NCBI GenBank assembly: GCA_027422505.1
Contig: JAPQWV010000674.1
Coordinates: 234,001-298,000, forward strand
Source: Craterostigma plantagineum
Lineage: Eukaryota > Streptophyta > Magnoliopsida > Lamiales > Linderniaceae
DNA: 64,000 nucleotides
Direction: 5' to 3'
Shown here: piece by piece, positions 11,277-21,137 of the stretch
Position numbering within the stretch: the stretch's first letter is position 1
Layout: each line of letters starts with the position of its first letter
The notes under the pieces: model-generated
What the model was told of the DNA's origin: nothing
The model's database searches: none
The model's input: only the letters and a program-made list of their open reading frames with translations
Position numbers and translations under genes: made by a program

Positions 11277-12008
11277 GATAGGGGTAACCTATCCAGCATT
11301 CCTCTTGACCCGACAACCTATGAAGAACAGAGTGGGAGATTGGGCCTGAAGGAGATTAGGGACCAGGTACGCGGTCCGACCAGAACGGTGTAGTCAGAGG
11401 AGCCCGGGAGATACTCCACAGAGCTACGGAACTATTCAGGAGGGTCCAAGGAGGTGCCCGAGAAGGACTAAGTGCGAGGCTCGACTAGAGACAATGTACG
11501 AAGGTGATATTGGGAGGAGCTAAGGAGATGTCCCAGGGATCTACGAAGCTATCAGGAGGGAACATATGAAGTAATCGAGAGAGATATGGAAGTGACCAGG
11601 ACACCTGATGAGGGAGGGCGGTACGAAACCCTAGCCGCCCCTGCAGTATAAATAGGGTCTTTTGTCCATTTTACACAATAATACACACACCCCACACACA
11701 CTAACACACCAAGAACACACATAGATATTCTCTCTCTCTCTCTTTATCTTCTTCACACTGTTCATAGCCGAGAATCACTTGTAAATAAGAGAGAAAGTGA
11801 GCTTGAGTGTGTAATCTTCCTCTATTAATAGTGAATATTCTCCGGCGGCCCGTGGACGTAGGATTCATCCGAATCCGAACCACGTAAATCATTGTCTCTT
11901 TACGTTTCCGTATCGTTCTTCGTATATTCAACCATGATTTCATCCGAACTGGCCTTCACCTTAATTTCCGGACCATAAATCTTGTTGATCGGGGTCGTAC
12001 CCGCATCA
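11276..12008 (+). repeat. 5' LTR of the large non-autonomous element
   Basis: 733 bp. It contains a TATA box TATAAATAG at 11647-11655 followed by a short CT-rich leader with a CT microsatellite. It is close to the 3' LTR; the main visible difference is a short extra segment near 11,341-11,354. Confidence 0.9.
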
Positions 12009-12010
12009 AA

Positions 12011-12029
12011 TGGCTCCGTTTGTGGGAAC
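12011..12029 (+). promoter_or_regulatory. tRNA primer-binding site
   Basis: TGGCTCCGTTTGTGGGAAC begins two bases after the LTR. TGG at the start pairs with the tRNA CCA end. It resembles the TGGCGCCGTCTGTGGGA-type site of Ty3 Tat elements with small changes. Confidence 0.7.
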
Positions 12030-12760
12030 GAGGATTTGGAACGTGAGATATGGAGTCGTGGCTTGGATTAAACGACTGTTTTTGGAAGATTTCTGGGCTG
12101 CCATTCTTGGGTTTCTTCTACGACATTTCATCGAACACTTACTGGGCGAAAGTCTGTCCCACCATAAGCATGGGCATTGGCCACTTTGGGCTCGCCGTCA
12201 ACATCGGCAGCTCCACCACCCGCTCCTACGACGTACAAGCCCTAAAGCTGCTCGTGCATCGATTCATGGGACTTCAGATTTGACCCATCGCGAGAGCCTC
12301 TTGCTCCGAATTCACGCGTGGCTTCGTCTGCAACTCGTTCGCGCGCGTCGCCGATCTCAGCTTCGACCCGGCCGGCTACCACGTCGCTTGCTCAACCCGC
12401 GGCTGGTTCGCCGGATTACGAGTTCTCGATTTTCTAGCAGTTTCATGGGTTCTCTGCCCCAATCGATTTCAGAGCTCTGTAACCTCACGAAATGGACGAC
12501 GATATGCTCAGCGGTGGGATACCCATGAGCTTCAACGATCTAAAAGGGTTGAAGACATCGGACCTTGAAGATAACATACTGGCCGACGCGTTTCCAGATC
12601 TCTTGAGGCCGAAATGGCGCAGCCATGGATGTCGCACTCGGAGGACGGCCACCGTGCCACCGCCGCACCGGTCGCCGGCGACATCCCAGTCGGAAAATGC
12701 ATTTCGGGGTCCGGTTGTAAGTTTTCTAACTTTGGGGTTGTGAGTGGAAATTATAAAATG
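12030..12760 (+). other. Coding-like GC-rich segment, possibly captured host sequence
   Basis: This region has a base composition unlike the rest of the element and overlapping open frames. The frame 12050-12283 gives a plausible globular peptide rich in aromatic and hydrophobic residues (WKISGLPFLGFFYDISSNT). A frame from 12492 begins MDDDMLSGGIPMSFNDLKG. Neither is a family I recognise, and there are stops between them. It sits where gag would normally start. It could be a transduplicated host gene fragment or a decayed gag leader. Confidence 0.35.
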
Positions 12761-13735
12761 AGGGGGTCAATTATGTTATTTCCCCTTGGCCAAACGTGGT
12801 GAAATCTGAAATTGCGAAATGAAATTTTGATATTATTGGGGGTTATGTAGCTATTTCACCTAGGGTTTCTAATGGGTTTTGGGCCTATGGAATTAGTTTG
12901 ATTGCTTTAATTAATTAAGAGATTGGGCCTAGTGGACTTTAAATATTGGGTTTATGATATTATTTTGTTGGGCTGAAGCTGAATCAATTATTTTCTGTTA
13001 TCGGGATTATTTTAATTAATTTCGGAAAATAATTACTTTGGGGTTATTGTGATCAATTATCATAGCTCCTGGAATTAATTATTTTGGATTACTGAAATAG
13101 AATAAATGTGGGACTTTTAGAGTCGGGAGACTTAAATAAATGGGGCTTGAATTATTCTATATTAGGCTCATAATTATCTTAGACTAGAATATTCGGGCTG
13201 CTGAAATGTCATTGGGCCGCTAGCCCAGTAGGTCTCCATCAGGACTCCCCAAAAGGTGCAGCCTAGGACAGACAATTACAGATGTACTATTGTCAGAACT
13301 GACATGCCCTCTGTCTGACCATAATGTTCCCCAACTAGCACACTCTGTGTTCCCCTTGTCGGCTATAAACAGTGTCTCGTCTTTTCAACATTCCGTGTCA
13401 GGACTAGCAGGGATTATGTACCTCCTCCGTACATTACCTTTGACCTCCAGCTTACCCACTTAGCTATTGACCTCCAGATTTCCTACGTAGCTACTTACAT
13501 GAAAGATTTCCTATTAGCTACTGACATTTAGCTTTTTTACATAGCTTTCCTACTTAGCTACCGCCCTACAATTTGGCCATCCCATATCTCATAATCCGAC
13601 ATTTCTAGATCATCGGATCAGGAATAATACTGTGCTAGAATTTATTTGTGCATGCTTACATCTAACCTGCCATGATGCACTGCTTCGCTAGGCAATCACT
13701 AAATATTACTTCATTATTATTTTTATTATCTCATT
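12761..13735. other. AT-rich internal region with short direct repeats
   Basis: There is no ORF. At about 13,440-13,570 a loose repeat of TAGCTATTGACCTCCAG-like and TTTCCTAC units appears, the first of several tandem patterns in this interior. Confidence 0.5.
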
Positions 13736-13859
13736 ACGCTCACTGCGTCTCGTACATTGGAGTTGCTTGTGGCTGTGGCCAGCAGATTTGGCAGGTATGA
13801 TGGTCCAGCTCTCCGCTGGCAACCAAAGTCTCCTAGCTCCAGGCAGAAACCAAAGCCCC

Positions 13860-14320
13860 TAAGCACCGCCGTAGCTCCAAACAGAGTTGGAAACCGTAAG
13901 TCCTGGCTTAGACCCAGGCTGGAAACAGGAGACCGTAAGCCCTGGATCCAATCCAGGCTAGAAATGAAGTCCATAAGCCCTGGCTTAAATCCAGGCTGGC
14001 AGAGAACACCATAAGCCCTGGCTTAGACCCAGGCTGGAAACAGGAGACCGTAAGTCCTGGATTCAATCCAGGTTGAAAACGAAGTCCATAAGCCCTGGCT
14101 TAAATCCAGGCTGGGAGCGAAACCCCATAAGCCCTGGTATAGACCCAGGCTGGACACGAAGCCTCTACGCTCCGAGGTAGCTCCAAAGGGGAAAGGAAGC
14201 CATAAGTCCCAGCTCCGAGGACAGGCAGAAAAAGAAGCATATAAGCCCTGGCTTAAATCCAGGCTGGGAGCTAAACCCCATAAGCCCTGGCATGAATCCA
14301 GGCTTGACACGAGACCTATA
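13860..14320 (+). repeat. Array of CCTGG..CCAGG hairpin units
   Basis: Around eight units of AAGCCCTGGCTTAAATCCAGG type, separated by 35-45 bp variable spacers such as GGAAACAGGAGACCGT. The stem CCTGG/CCAGG is constant while loop bases change (CTTAAAT, ATTCAAT, ATCCAAT, TATAGAC, CATGAAT). In two units the loop change lengthens the stem. Confidence 0.8.
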
Positions 14321-14790
14321 AGCCCAGACGTGGCTGGCCCAGACGTGGCCGCGCAGATGCGCACTTTTTAGCCCAGACGTGGCTGGCCCAGACGTGGCTG
14401 GCCCAGACGTGGCCGCGCAGATGCGCACTTTTTAGCCCAGACGTGGCTGGCCCAGACGTGGCCGCGCAGATTGTGCACTTTTAAGCCCAGACGTGGCTGG
14501 CCCAGACGTGGTCGCGCAGATGTGCACTTTTTAGCCCAGACGTGGCTGGTCCAGACGTGGCCGCGCAGATTGCGCACTTTTAAGCCCAGACGTGGCTGGC
14601 CCAGACGTGGTCGTGCAGATGCGCACTTTTTAGCTCAGACGTGGCTGGCCCAGACGTGGCCGCAGATTGCGCACTTTTAAGCCCGGACGTGGCTGGCTCA
14701 GACGTGGCCGCGCAGATGCGCACTTTTAGGCTCAGACGTGGCTAGCCCAGACGTGGCCGTGCAGATAGCGCGTTATTAAGCCCAGACAGG
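14321..14790 (+). repeat. 49-50 bp tandem array (CCCAGACGTGGC units)
   Basis: Eight to nine head-to-tail copies of a unit holding two CCCAGACGTGG half-units, then CCGCGCAGATGCGCAC and a T-run. One copy has an extra 15-bp half-unit. Open frames on both strands (GHVWASHVWA, RGWPRRGRAD) are by-products of the repeat, not genes. Confidence 0.9.
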
Positions 14791-15010
14791 GCTGCTCATA
14801 TGACGCATGAATAGGCCCAGATGCGGCCTCGAGGATAGCACACCGATGAGCCCAGATAGGATCGCGCAGATGGCGCTCACACAGATATGCCCAGCCTCCA
14901 GGAGAACTCCTAAGCTCCTACCCAACCCCCAAACAGAAGACCGAACCAGCTAATGATGGCCTTGCGAAAGGCAGAAGGTTCGTCGGTACTCCACGAACCT
15001 GGTCAAAAAC
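14791..15010. other. Degenerate continuation of the tandem array
   Basis: CCCAGA..GGC half-units fade out over about 100 bp. No gene is seen. Confidence 0.5.
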
Positions 15011-15260
15011 GAAAAACAAGGGGTGTCGGACCCAGCTTACCCGAAGCTCCCCAGGTACACGTTTTTTATACCAACAACCTCTTAAACGAAGATTTTGAAT
15101 GCAAATTGTGATGGGATGTTGGGAAGAGAACGCATGGGAGGCGGATGCTTCTTACAAGCAAACACGCGGGATATTACCGAGTGGAGAGCCTAACGCATAC
15201 CACCAAGTTTTAACAATGTTAAAGACGAGGTTGGTAAGTCAGGAGGAACATTCCTCGTAT

Positions 15261-15310
15261 ACTTCGAATGTGCTAATAGACATTAGCACAATTCGAAGTA
15301 GGGGGAGTGG
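15261..15310 (+). repeat. Inverted repeat plus internal polypurine tract, copy 1
   Basis: ACTTCGAATGTGCTAAT and its near-perfect complement ATTAGCACAATTCGAAGT are separated by four bases and followed by AGGGGGAGTGG. A smaller palindrome GAGGAACATTCCTC precedes it. Confidence 0.8.
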
Positions 15311-15720
15311 AGAGACGTAGTAGTACAGGTCCCCGCATTGATAGAAAGGCGCATCACAAATACTTAAGGGAAAAACCTTCCTGGGATGAAGATAGGCCCC
15401 AGGTGGAAAGCTTACCTGGTGACCTACAAATCTGGCGATGACGAACATCCAACCTATAAAAATTAAAGCAAGGGGCGCTGGGTGCAGCTTATACCAACAT
15501 CTCCCAGGTACATGTTTAGATACACCAATAACCTTTCAGATGAAAGTGTTGGATGTGAATGCAGTAGAATGCTGCGAGGGAAGAGCAGTGGGAGAAATGC
15601 CATCCCTAAGTAAACATCTAGAGTACGGCAATTTGCCGAGACGGATCAGCGTGGGTACTCATAGTGCAGCTTCCAAGAGAAGGATTGAGGTCGGCAGATA
15701 AGGAGGTATACTACTCACTT

Positions 15721-15770
15721 ACTTCGAATGCGCTGACAAGCATTAGCACAACTCAAAGTAGGGGGAGTGG
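15721..15770 (+). repeat. Inverted repeat plus internal polypurine tract, copy 2
   Basis: ACTTCGAATGCGCTGA pairs imperfectly with ATTAGCACAACTCAAAGT and is followed by AGGGGGAGTGG. It lies 460 bp after copy 1 and is more decayed. Confidence 0.75.
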
Positions 15771-15959
15771 AGAGTGGTAGTAGCACAGCAGTAAAGCACT
15801 TCAGCGAGCCAGAAATTGGGATTAGGAGACACCTGAGGACCTCCTTTAAAGGCCCGAGGAGCGCTCATAGCCGCCACCACTACAGCCAGGGTGGAAGCTG
15901 GCTCTTGTCCAACAGCAAAACCTTCTAAGAAGTAGTGCCGTACGAGAGGTGGACAGATA

Positions 15960-16215
15960 TTTTTGGCAGAGCTGTGTTCCCTCTAGCCTGCCTGCAGAAC
16001 GCCCTTCCTGGCGCATTGAGTTACCCTGCACTTCCTTCGCTGCCTCAGCATCGAAGGCTCGCTCCAGAACAGCCTTCATAGCCTTTTCCCTCCCTGCCAA
16101 CAAGTCCTTGGCCTGCATTCAATGAAGGCTTGCCGTTCCTCCACGAGCTGGTTCATATGGAACGCAAGCTCATTCTCCTTGGCAGCAAGATCGGCTGCAC
16201 TTGGCTCTTCTAAGT
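15960..16215 (-). pseudogene. Antisense coiled-coil coding remnant
   Basis: Read on the minus strand from about 16,215, the sequence gives an acidic helix-forming peptide (AADLAAKENELAFHMNQL). After a one-base shift it continues as QAKDLLAGREKAMKAVLER and further charged residues. It runs opposite to the element. Some Tat-lineage plant retrotransposons (for example maize Grande) carry an antisense accessory ORF between pol and the 3' LTR, which is the best analogy. The frame break and lack of a recognisable family keep this tentative. Confidence 0.4.
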
Positions 16216-16639
16216 TCGGGCTCAACCCAAGTTGAAAACATGGCCCGTAGAACCCAGCCTAGCTCCAGGAGGGTACCTCTGTGGTTGATCTACGGACCTG
16301 GTGAAGACAAGCCCCCAGATCGCGAAAACGCAAGCGATGAGCGCCAAGTATAGCCTTGGCGGACATCTTCCAGGTACACGTTTGAATCTGCCAATAACCT
16401 TTCGAGTGAATGTTTGGACATGATTGCATCAGGATTTCGAAGGAAAGTGCGTGAGAAGTGGGTGTCGCCCAGACAAAAACAAATAACATGTGCCATGGCA
16501 TAGCCCAGGCAGAAACGTTTCGGCATTTGCTATGGATCTACGGATCTGCCGATGGCAAGTCTCAAGATTGTAAAATAGAAGACAGTAAGCCCTAACTTGT
16601 CCAGACGACCAATGACAGGTCGCCAGGAATGACACAGAT

Positions 16640-17515
16640 CTCCCAGCTCCCAGCTGGCGCAGAAAACCCAATCCAGCTGGATTGGGACATCTAAGTCCAG
16701 CTCCACACTGGCAACAGAATACCCAATCTACGTGGTTGTGAAATATAAGTCTAGCTCTGCGCTAGCATCGGAAACCTAATCCATCTGAATGGGTATATCT
16801 AAGTCCAGCTCCGCGCTGGCACGGGAAAGCCCAAGCTATCTGTTTGGGTTATCTAAGTCCGTCTCTGCGCTGGCACTCAAAGACCCAATCTATCTGGATT
16901 GGGATATCTGAGTCCAGCTCCATGCTAATACCAGAAGACCCAACCTAACCGTTGGGCTATCTATCTAAGTCCAGCTCCGTGCTGGCATGAGAAGACCCAA
17001 CCTAACTGTTGGGATATGTAAGCCCAGCTCCGGGCTGGCACGTGAATACCCAACCTAACTGTTGGGATAGTCTAGCTTTGTGCTAGCACATGAAACCCAA
17101 TCTATTTGGATTGGGACATCTAAGTCCAGCTCCGCGCTGGCACCGGGATACCTGACCTATGTGGTTGCGTATATTAATCTAGCTCCGCGCTAGCATAGGA
17201 AACCTAATCCATCTGGATGGGGACATCTAAGTCCAGCTCCACGCTGGCACCATAATGCCCCAACCTACGTGTTTGGGATATCTAAGCCCAGCTCTGTGCT
17301 GGCACAGGAAACCAATCCATCTGGATTGGACATCTAAATCCAGCTCCGCGCTGGCACTAGAAGACCCAACCTATCTATTGGGATATCTAAGCCCAGCTCT
17401 ATGCTGGCACACGAAGGCTGACTTGTCTGTCAAGGTATCTAATACCAATTCCGCTCCGACGTAGGGACCCAACCTATTTCATCAGGGTACCTGAGCTCAG
17501 CTCTCCGTCGGCACG
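16640..17515 (+). repeat. Array of paired hairpins with covarying stems (about 60-bp unit)
   Basis: About fifteen units alternate hairpin A, CCAGCTCCGCGCTGG type, with hairpin B, CCCAATCTATCTGGATTGGG type, joined by ATCTAAGT. Stems vary in matched ways: A is CCAGC/GCTGG in most units but CTAGC/GCTAG in three. B is CCCAATC/GATTGGG in some and CCCAAC/GTTGGG in others. The first B unit, near 16,667, is a perfect 20-base palindrome. Confidence 0.85.
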
Positions 17516-17906
17516 CCGAGGTTGGCCTACTTCACAGGGAATATCTATGTTCGACCACGAGCTGACGAGTGGGGGTTCGAATTAAGTGGTCAGGATATCT
17601 GAGTACAGCTCTCCACGAGGTTTTTGAGTCGAACTTCAAAATGCATAGCAGTAGCCTGGCGTGTAAAAGGAGCAGAAGGAGATACCATCTAATTGAGAGT
17701 ATTATGGAGGTGCTACTTTGGTAAGCACAGTACAGAGTAGCGGAGTAGTTAAGGGGGAAGACTCGGCCATATGTTTGGCAAAAACTATCTACTCTGATAG
17801 AAGGATAGCAAGATCACAGGTGCAGAACTACACGAGTGACTAAGACAGAATTCGCTGTAACAAAGTCCCTGCACCTCTACCTGGCTATCAGTTCGAATGC
17901 TTCAAC

Positions 17907-18044
17907 CTAACTTCTGCTCCCTTGCCGACAGATTTGTAGCCTTGCACTCGATGAGCTGCTCCTGTTTTGCTGCAAGCTCGCTAACTCATCATTCAACCGC
18001 CTAATCATGTCATCTCTATACTTCAGCAGTTCGGCTAGCTCCAT
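17907..18044 (-). CDS. Short antisense ORF, 45 codons, coiled coil
   Basis: On the minus strand an ATG at 18044 opens a short frame that ends at TAG (17909-17907). The peptide begins MELAELLKYRDDMIRRLNDE and is amphipathic and highly charged over its first 25 residues, then Ser-rich. It lies antisense inside the non-autonomous element, like the remnant at 15,960-16,215. It may be a second relic of an antisense accessory ORF. No family is recognised and expression is unknown. Confidence 0.3.
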   Translation of the reverse strand: MELAELLKYRDDMIRRLNDELASLQQNRSSSSSARLQICRQGSRS

Positions 18045-18189
18045 GGGGACGAGCCACGATCAGGAGTTGGCCAGCATAGTGGACATCCCACTTACCTATG
18101 GAGATCGGCGAGGTCCACAGCATCGTAACACAACTCACACGCTAGCATATGGAGACCTGGCCCAGCAGTAGGAGTTCCACATCAACTCT

Positions 18190-18720
18190 CCATTGACAAA
18201 GAGACCTGATCGACTCGGCCAGGTGTCCAGCTTCGAGCTAACGAACGAAGACCTGAACAATTCGATCAGGATTTCCAAGATTCCCAGGTCAGCTCTTAGG
18301 ATTTTAGGTTTATCCTCACCTGCAAGCTTGATCTGCTTGATCCTAATTTACAAGTCCAGCTCTATGCTGACCTAAGAAGACCTATTTTATCTACTTGGGA
18401 TTTCTGAGCCGGCTGCATGCTGGCATGCAAAAGCCCTGTCATCTGTTTGAGGTTCCCGAGTCTGGCTTCAGGCTGGCAAGCAAAGATCCGGCGTACCTCG
18501 TCCGGACGTTTTAAGCCCAGATCCAACTGATAGGCGGAGACCTGACTTATCTTGTTCGATTGTCTGAAGCAACTCCCCGCCAACTCACAAAGACCTGATC
18601 TATATGATCAGAATTTTCAAGACCAGCTCTCCGCTAACGAAGGGGACCTGACCTATCCAGTTAGGATTTCAGGGTTCAGCTTTCTGTTAGCAGGGTATCC
18701 GGCAAGGCATTATCTAGCGA
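18190..18720 (+). repeat. Third hairpin array (CCTGATC..GATCAGG type)
   Basis: Units such as ACCTGATCTATATGATCAG, ACCTGAACAATTCGATCAG and ACCTGACCTATCCAGTTAG alternate with CCAGCTCTCCGCTAACGAA-type segments. This is the same two-hairpin layout as 16,640-17,515 with different stem sequences. Confidence 0.7.
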
Positions 18721-18864
18721 GTATCCAAGTCATCTCATCGAGACTACTGAGTATATCTCCGTACAAACACGTGAAGTCCTAAGCTGTCTGGGACTTCTTG
18801 GGCAACGGGAGAAAATGGCCGAAGAAATTTAAGAACATGAGAAGAGGAATGCTTTCTTAATAAT

Positions 18865-18915
18865 ACTCCGAGCTGCAATACTTAGCATATTGCAACTCAG
18901 AGTAGGGGGACTGGA
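18865..18915 (+). promoter_or_regulatory. Hairpin and polypurine tract before the 3' LTR
   Basis: ACTCCGAGCTGCAATAC pairs with ATATTGCAACTCAGAGT (about 14 of 17), immediately followed by AGTAGGGGGACTGGA and the LTR start TGATAGGG at 18916. The same layout occurs twice internally at 15,261 and 15,721. Confidence 0.8.
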
Positions 18916-19628
18916 TGATAGGGGTAACCTATCCAGCATTCCTCCTGACCCGACAACCTACGAAGAACATAGTGGGAGATTAGGGACCAGGTACGCGGTC
19001 CGACCAGAACGGTGTACTCAGAGGAGCCCGAGAGATACTCCACAGAGCTACGGAACTATTCGGGAGGGTCCAAGGAGGTGCCCGAGAAGGACTAAGTGCG
19101 AGGCTCGACTAGAGACAATGTACGAAGGTGATATTGGGAGGAGGTAGGGAGATGTCCCAGGGAGCTACGAAGCTATCAGGAGGGAACAAATGAAGTAATC
19201 GAGAGAGCTATGGAAGTGACCGGGACACCTGACGAGGGAGGGCGGTACGAAACCCTAGCCGCCCCTGCAGTATAAATAGGGTCTTTTGTCCATTTTACAC
19301 AATAATACACACACCCCACACACACTAACACACCAAGAACACACATAGATATTCTCTCTCTCTCTTTATCTTCTTCACACTGTTCATAGCCGAGAATCAC
19401 TTGTAAATAAGAGAGAAAGTGAGCTTGAGTGTGTAATCTTCCTCTATTAATAGTGAATATTCTCCGGCGGCCCGTGGACGTAGGATTCATCCGAATCCGA
19501 ACCACGTAAATCATTATCTCTTTACTTTTCCGTATCGTTCTTCGTATATTCAACCACGATTTCATCCGAACCAGCCCTCACCTTCATTCCCGGACCATAA
19601 ATCTTGTTGATCGGGGTCGTACCCGCAT

Positions 19629-19630
<2 letters not shown>
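18916..19630 (+). repeat. 3' LTR of the large non-autonomous element
   Basis: 715 bp, starting TGATAGGG and ending GCATCA, with the TATA box at 19271-19279. Nearly identical to the 5' LTR by eye. Confidence 0.9.
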
Positions 19631-19672
<42 letters not shown>

Positions 19673-19888
19673 ACTTATGAACAAAAGGAATAGAATGAAT
19701 AACATAATGACAATGTCGTGCCTCACTTGCCAAACCCATAAAAATTCACGATGAAAACTACAAGTTAGTTCTTACACAAATCCAACATAATTTAGATTTC
19801 AACAACTAGACAACATCCAACGCATAAAAACCTCCTCATCTTTTTCCCTCACTATGGTAATCTAATAGAAAAAATCTCCTCATCTTTT
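19631..19888. other. TA microsatellite and short spacer
   Basis: A TA repeat at 19,633-19,668 continues the pre-insertion TA run seen at 11,246-11,270. The rest is AT-rich with a duplicated CTCCTCATCTTTTT. No gene is seen. Confidence 0.6.
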
Positions 19889-21093
19889 TGTGATACCCGA
19901 GTCCCGTAAGTAAGTCGGTCAATAAATTTTAATACATATTATGTGTTTATATGACTACATGATATTTGTTTTGTGGTTTTATATGTGTTATGTGATAAAT
20001 GATTTTTACGAGTGAAGTTATTAGGACTTGGGAAAAATATGATATAGTAGGAAGTAATGTCGGTCGATTGTGAGAATTTTAATATTCAAGTAAAATAGGA
20101 TATTAGTATTCGGGTATTACATGAGGACAATTTTGACTGATCAAGAGAAAGATCGAACAAGTGGAGAATCGGGCGAGGGTAGCATGGAAAAATTCGGCAA
20201 ACACATACAATGGGATTAGACCAATCATATAGTAGGGTCAACTTTCGAGCAACTAAAGGTTTCAATTAGGTCTTAAAAGGAAAAACCTGATGAAGAAGTA
20301 AAAGATTAATTATAATAATATAATAATAGATGTTACTTGATTGAAGATAAGCATTAGTAAGATTAAGTTAATGTCACTTATCTATTATTACACGCAAAGC
20401 ATAGATAAGGGAGAAGTATTTCGTTAGAAGGCATTTGACAACCCAAGTAGAAAGAAAGCAAGCCTACAAACAGAGGTTCTCTTTTCTTCTTAACTTTAAA
20501 TAGGTATGAACTCTCACCATGGCTTATACATATTTAAAGTATACGTTAGCATGTCTTAAGAGGTTATTAAGTATGAAAATTCGTACATAGTTTTAGTCGG
20601 GCATGATATATATATATATATATATATCTGAAAACCCTAGTTCATTTTTGTGTTTAAGATCATGCTGACTTGGTTGTTTAGACTTATATAGGTTGCGTCT
20701 AAAATTTATTAAGTTTAAACGTATTTAGGGATAGGTAGTAGAAAACCCTAATTGTTGAGCCTAAATTCATGCTAACATGGATGCTTAGATTGGTATACGT
20801 TTATGTTACATCTGAAATTAATAAAGATGGGTATTTTCTAAGAGGGAAAATGGCATGTTGAGTAGATGAAATTTTAAAGGTATGAAAATTGAAGTATTTA
20901 ATTGGATGAACTTTTGAGCATCTAACCTAGTACTAATTCGTATGTTCTATAAACTGTGTGCCTAGGATATTGAAAATATTATTTTAATCAAACTTTTAGA
21001 TAATGCAAATTGTGAGAACCTTGTAGTTTAGGAGATGACTTTCGATTGAATCAAGAAAGTTAAGTGAGGAATTGGGCGATGTTATCTTTTTGC

Positions 21094-21137
<44 letters not shown>

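Larger units (their letters stand above)
15010..16480 (+). repeat. Three diverged copies of a segment of about 455 bp
   Basis: A block starting CCCAGGTACACGTTT and continuing through ACCAATAACCT and GAATGCA occurs near 15,050, 15,503 and 16,370. The first two copies each end in an inverted repeat followed by AGTAGGGGGAGTGG (15261-15310 and 15721-15770). The third copy lacks that ending. Confidence 0.7.
11276..19630 (+). mobile_element. Complete non-autonomous LTR element (large retrotransposon derivative)
   Basis: Two direct LTRs (11276-12008 and 18916-19630) start TGATAGGG and end GCATCA. The element is bounded by a perfect 5-bp duplication AATAT (11271-11275 and 19631-19635). A primer site beginning TGGCTCCGTTTGTGGGAAC follows the 5' LTR and a polypurine tract precedes the 3' LTR. 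The 6.9-kb interior encodes no gag, protease, RT, RNase H or integrase, so replication would depend on a partner element. The primer site is of the kind used by Ty3 Tat-type elements. The interior is dominated by hairpin-forming tandem repeats. This matches the published concept of LARDs (long, structured, non-coding internal domains). Confidence 0.9.

Noticed and set aside
11052..11393. 113-codon frame crossing the 5' end of the large derivative
   Set aside because: It spans a TA microsatellite, the target duplication and the LTR start, so it cannot be an ancestral gene.
12010..12528. 172-codon frame starting at the primer site
   Set aside because: Its ATG lies within the tRNA primer site and the Arg/His/Leu-rich translation looks like a shifted reading of a better frame at 12050.
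14023..14680. Open frames on both strands in the CCCAGACGTGG array
   Set aside because: They arise from a 49-bp repeat without stops and give low-complexity peptides (GHVWASHVWA); no start context or homology.
13860..18720. Regularly spaced palindromic repeats resembling a CRISPR array
   Set aside because: The sequence is plant nuclear DNA inside an LTR element; spacers are themselves repeated and no cas gene exists.
19176..19565. 129-codon minus-strand frame in the large derivative's 3' LTR
   Set aside because: The 5' LTR copy has it only in part; it overlaps the TATA box and CT microsatellite and has no homology.
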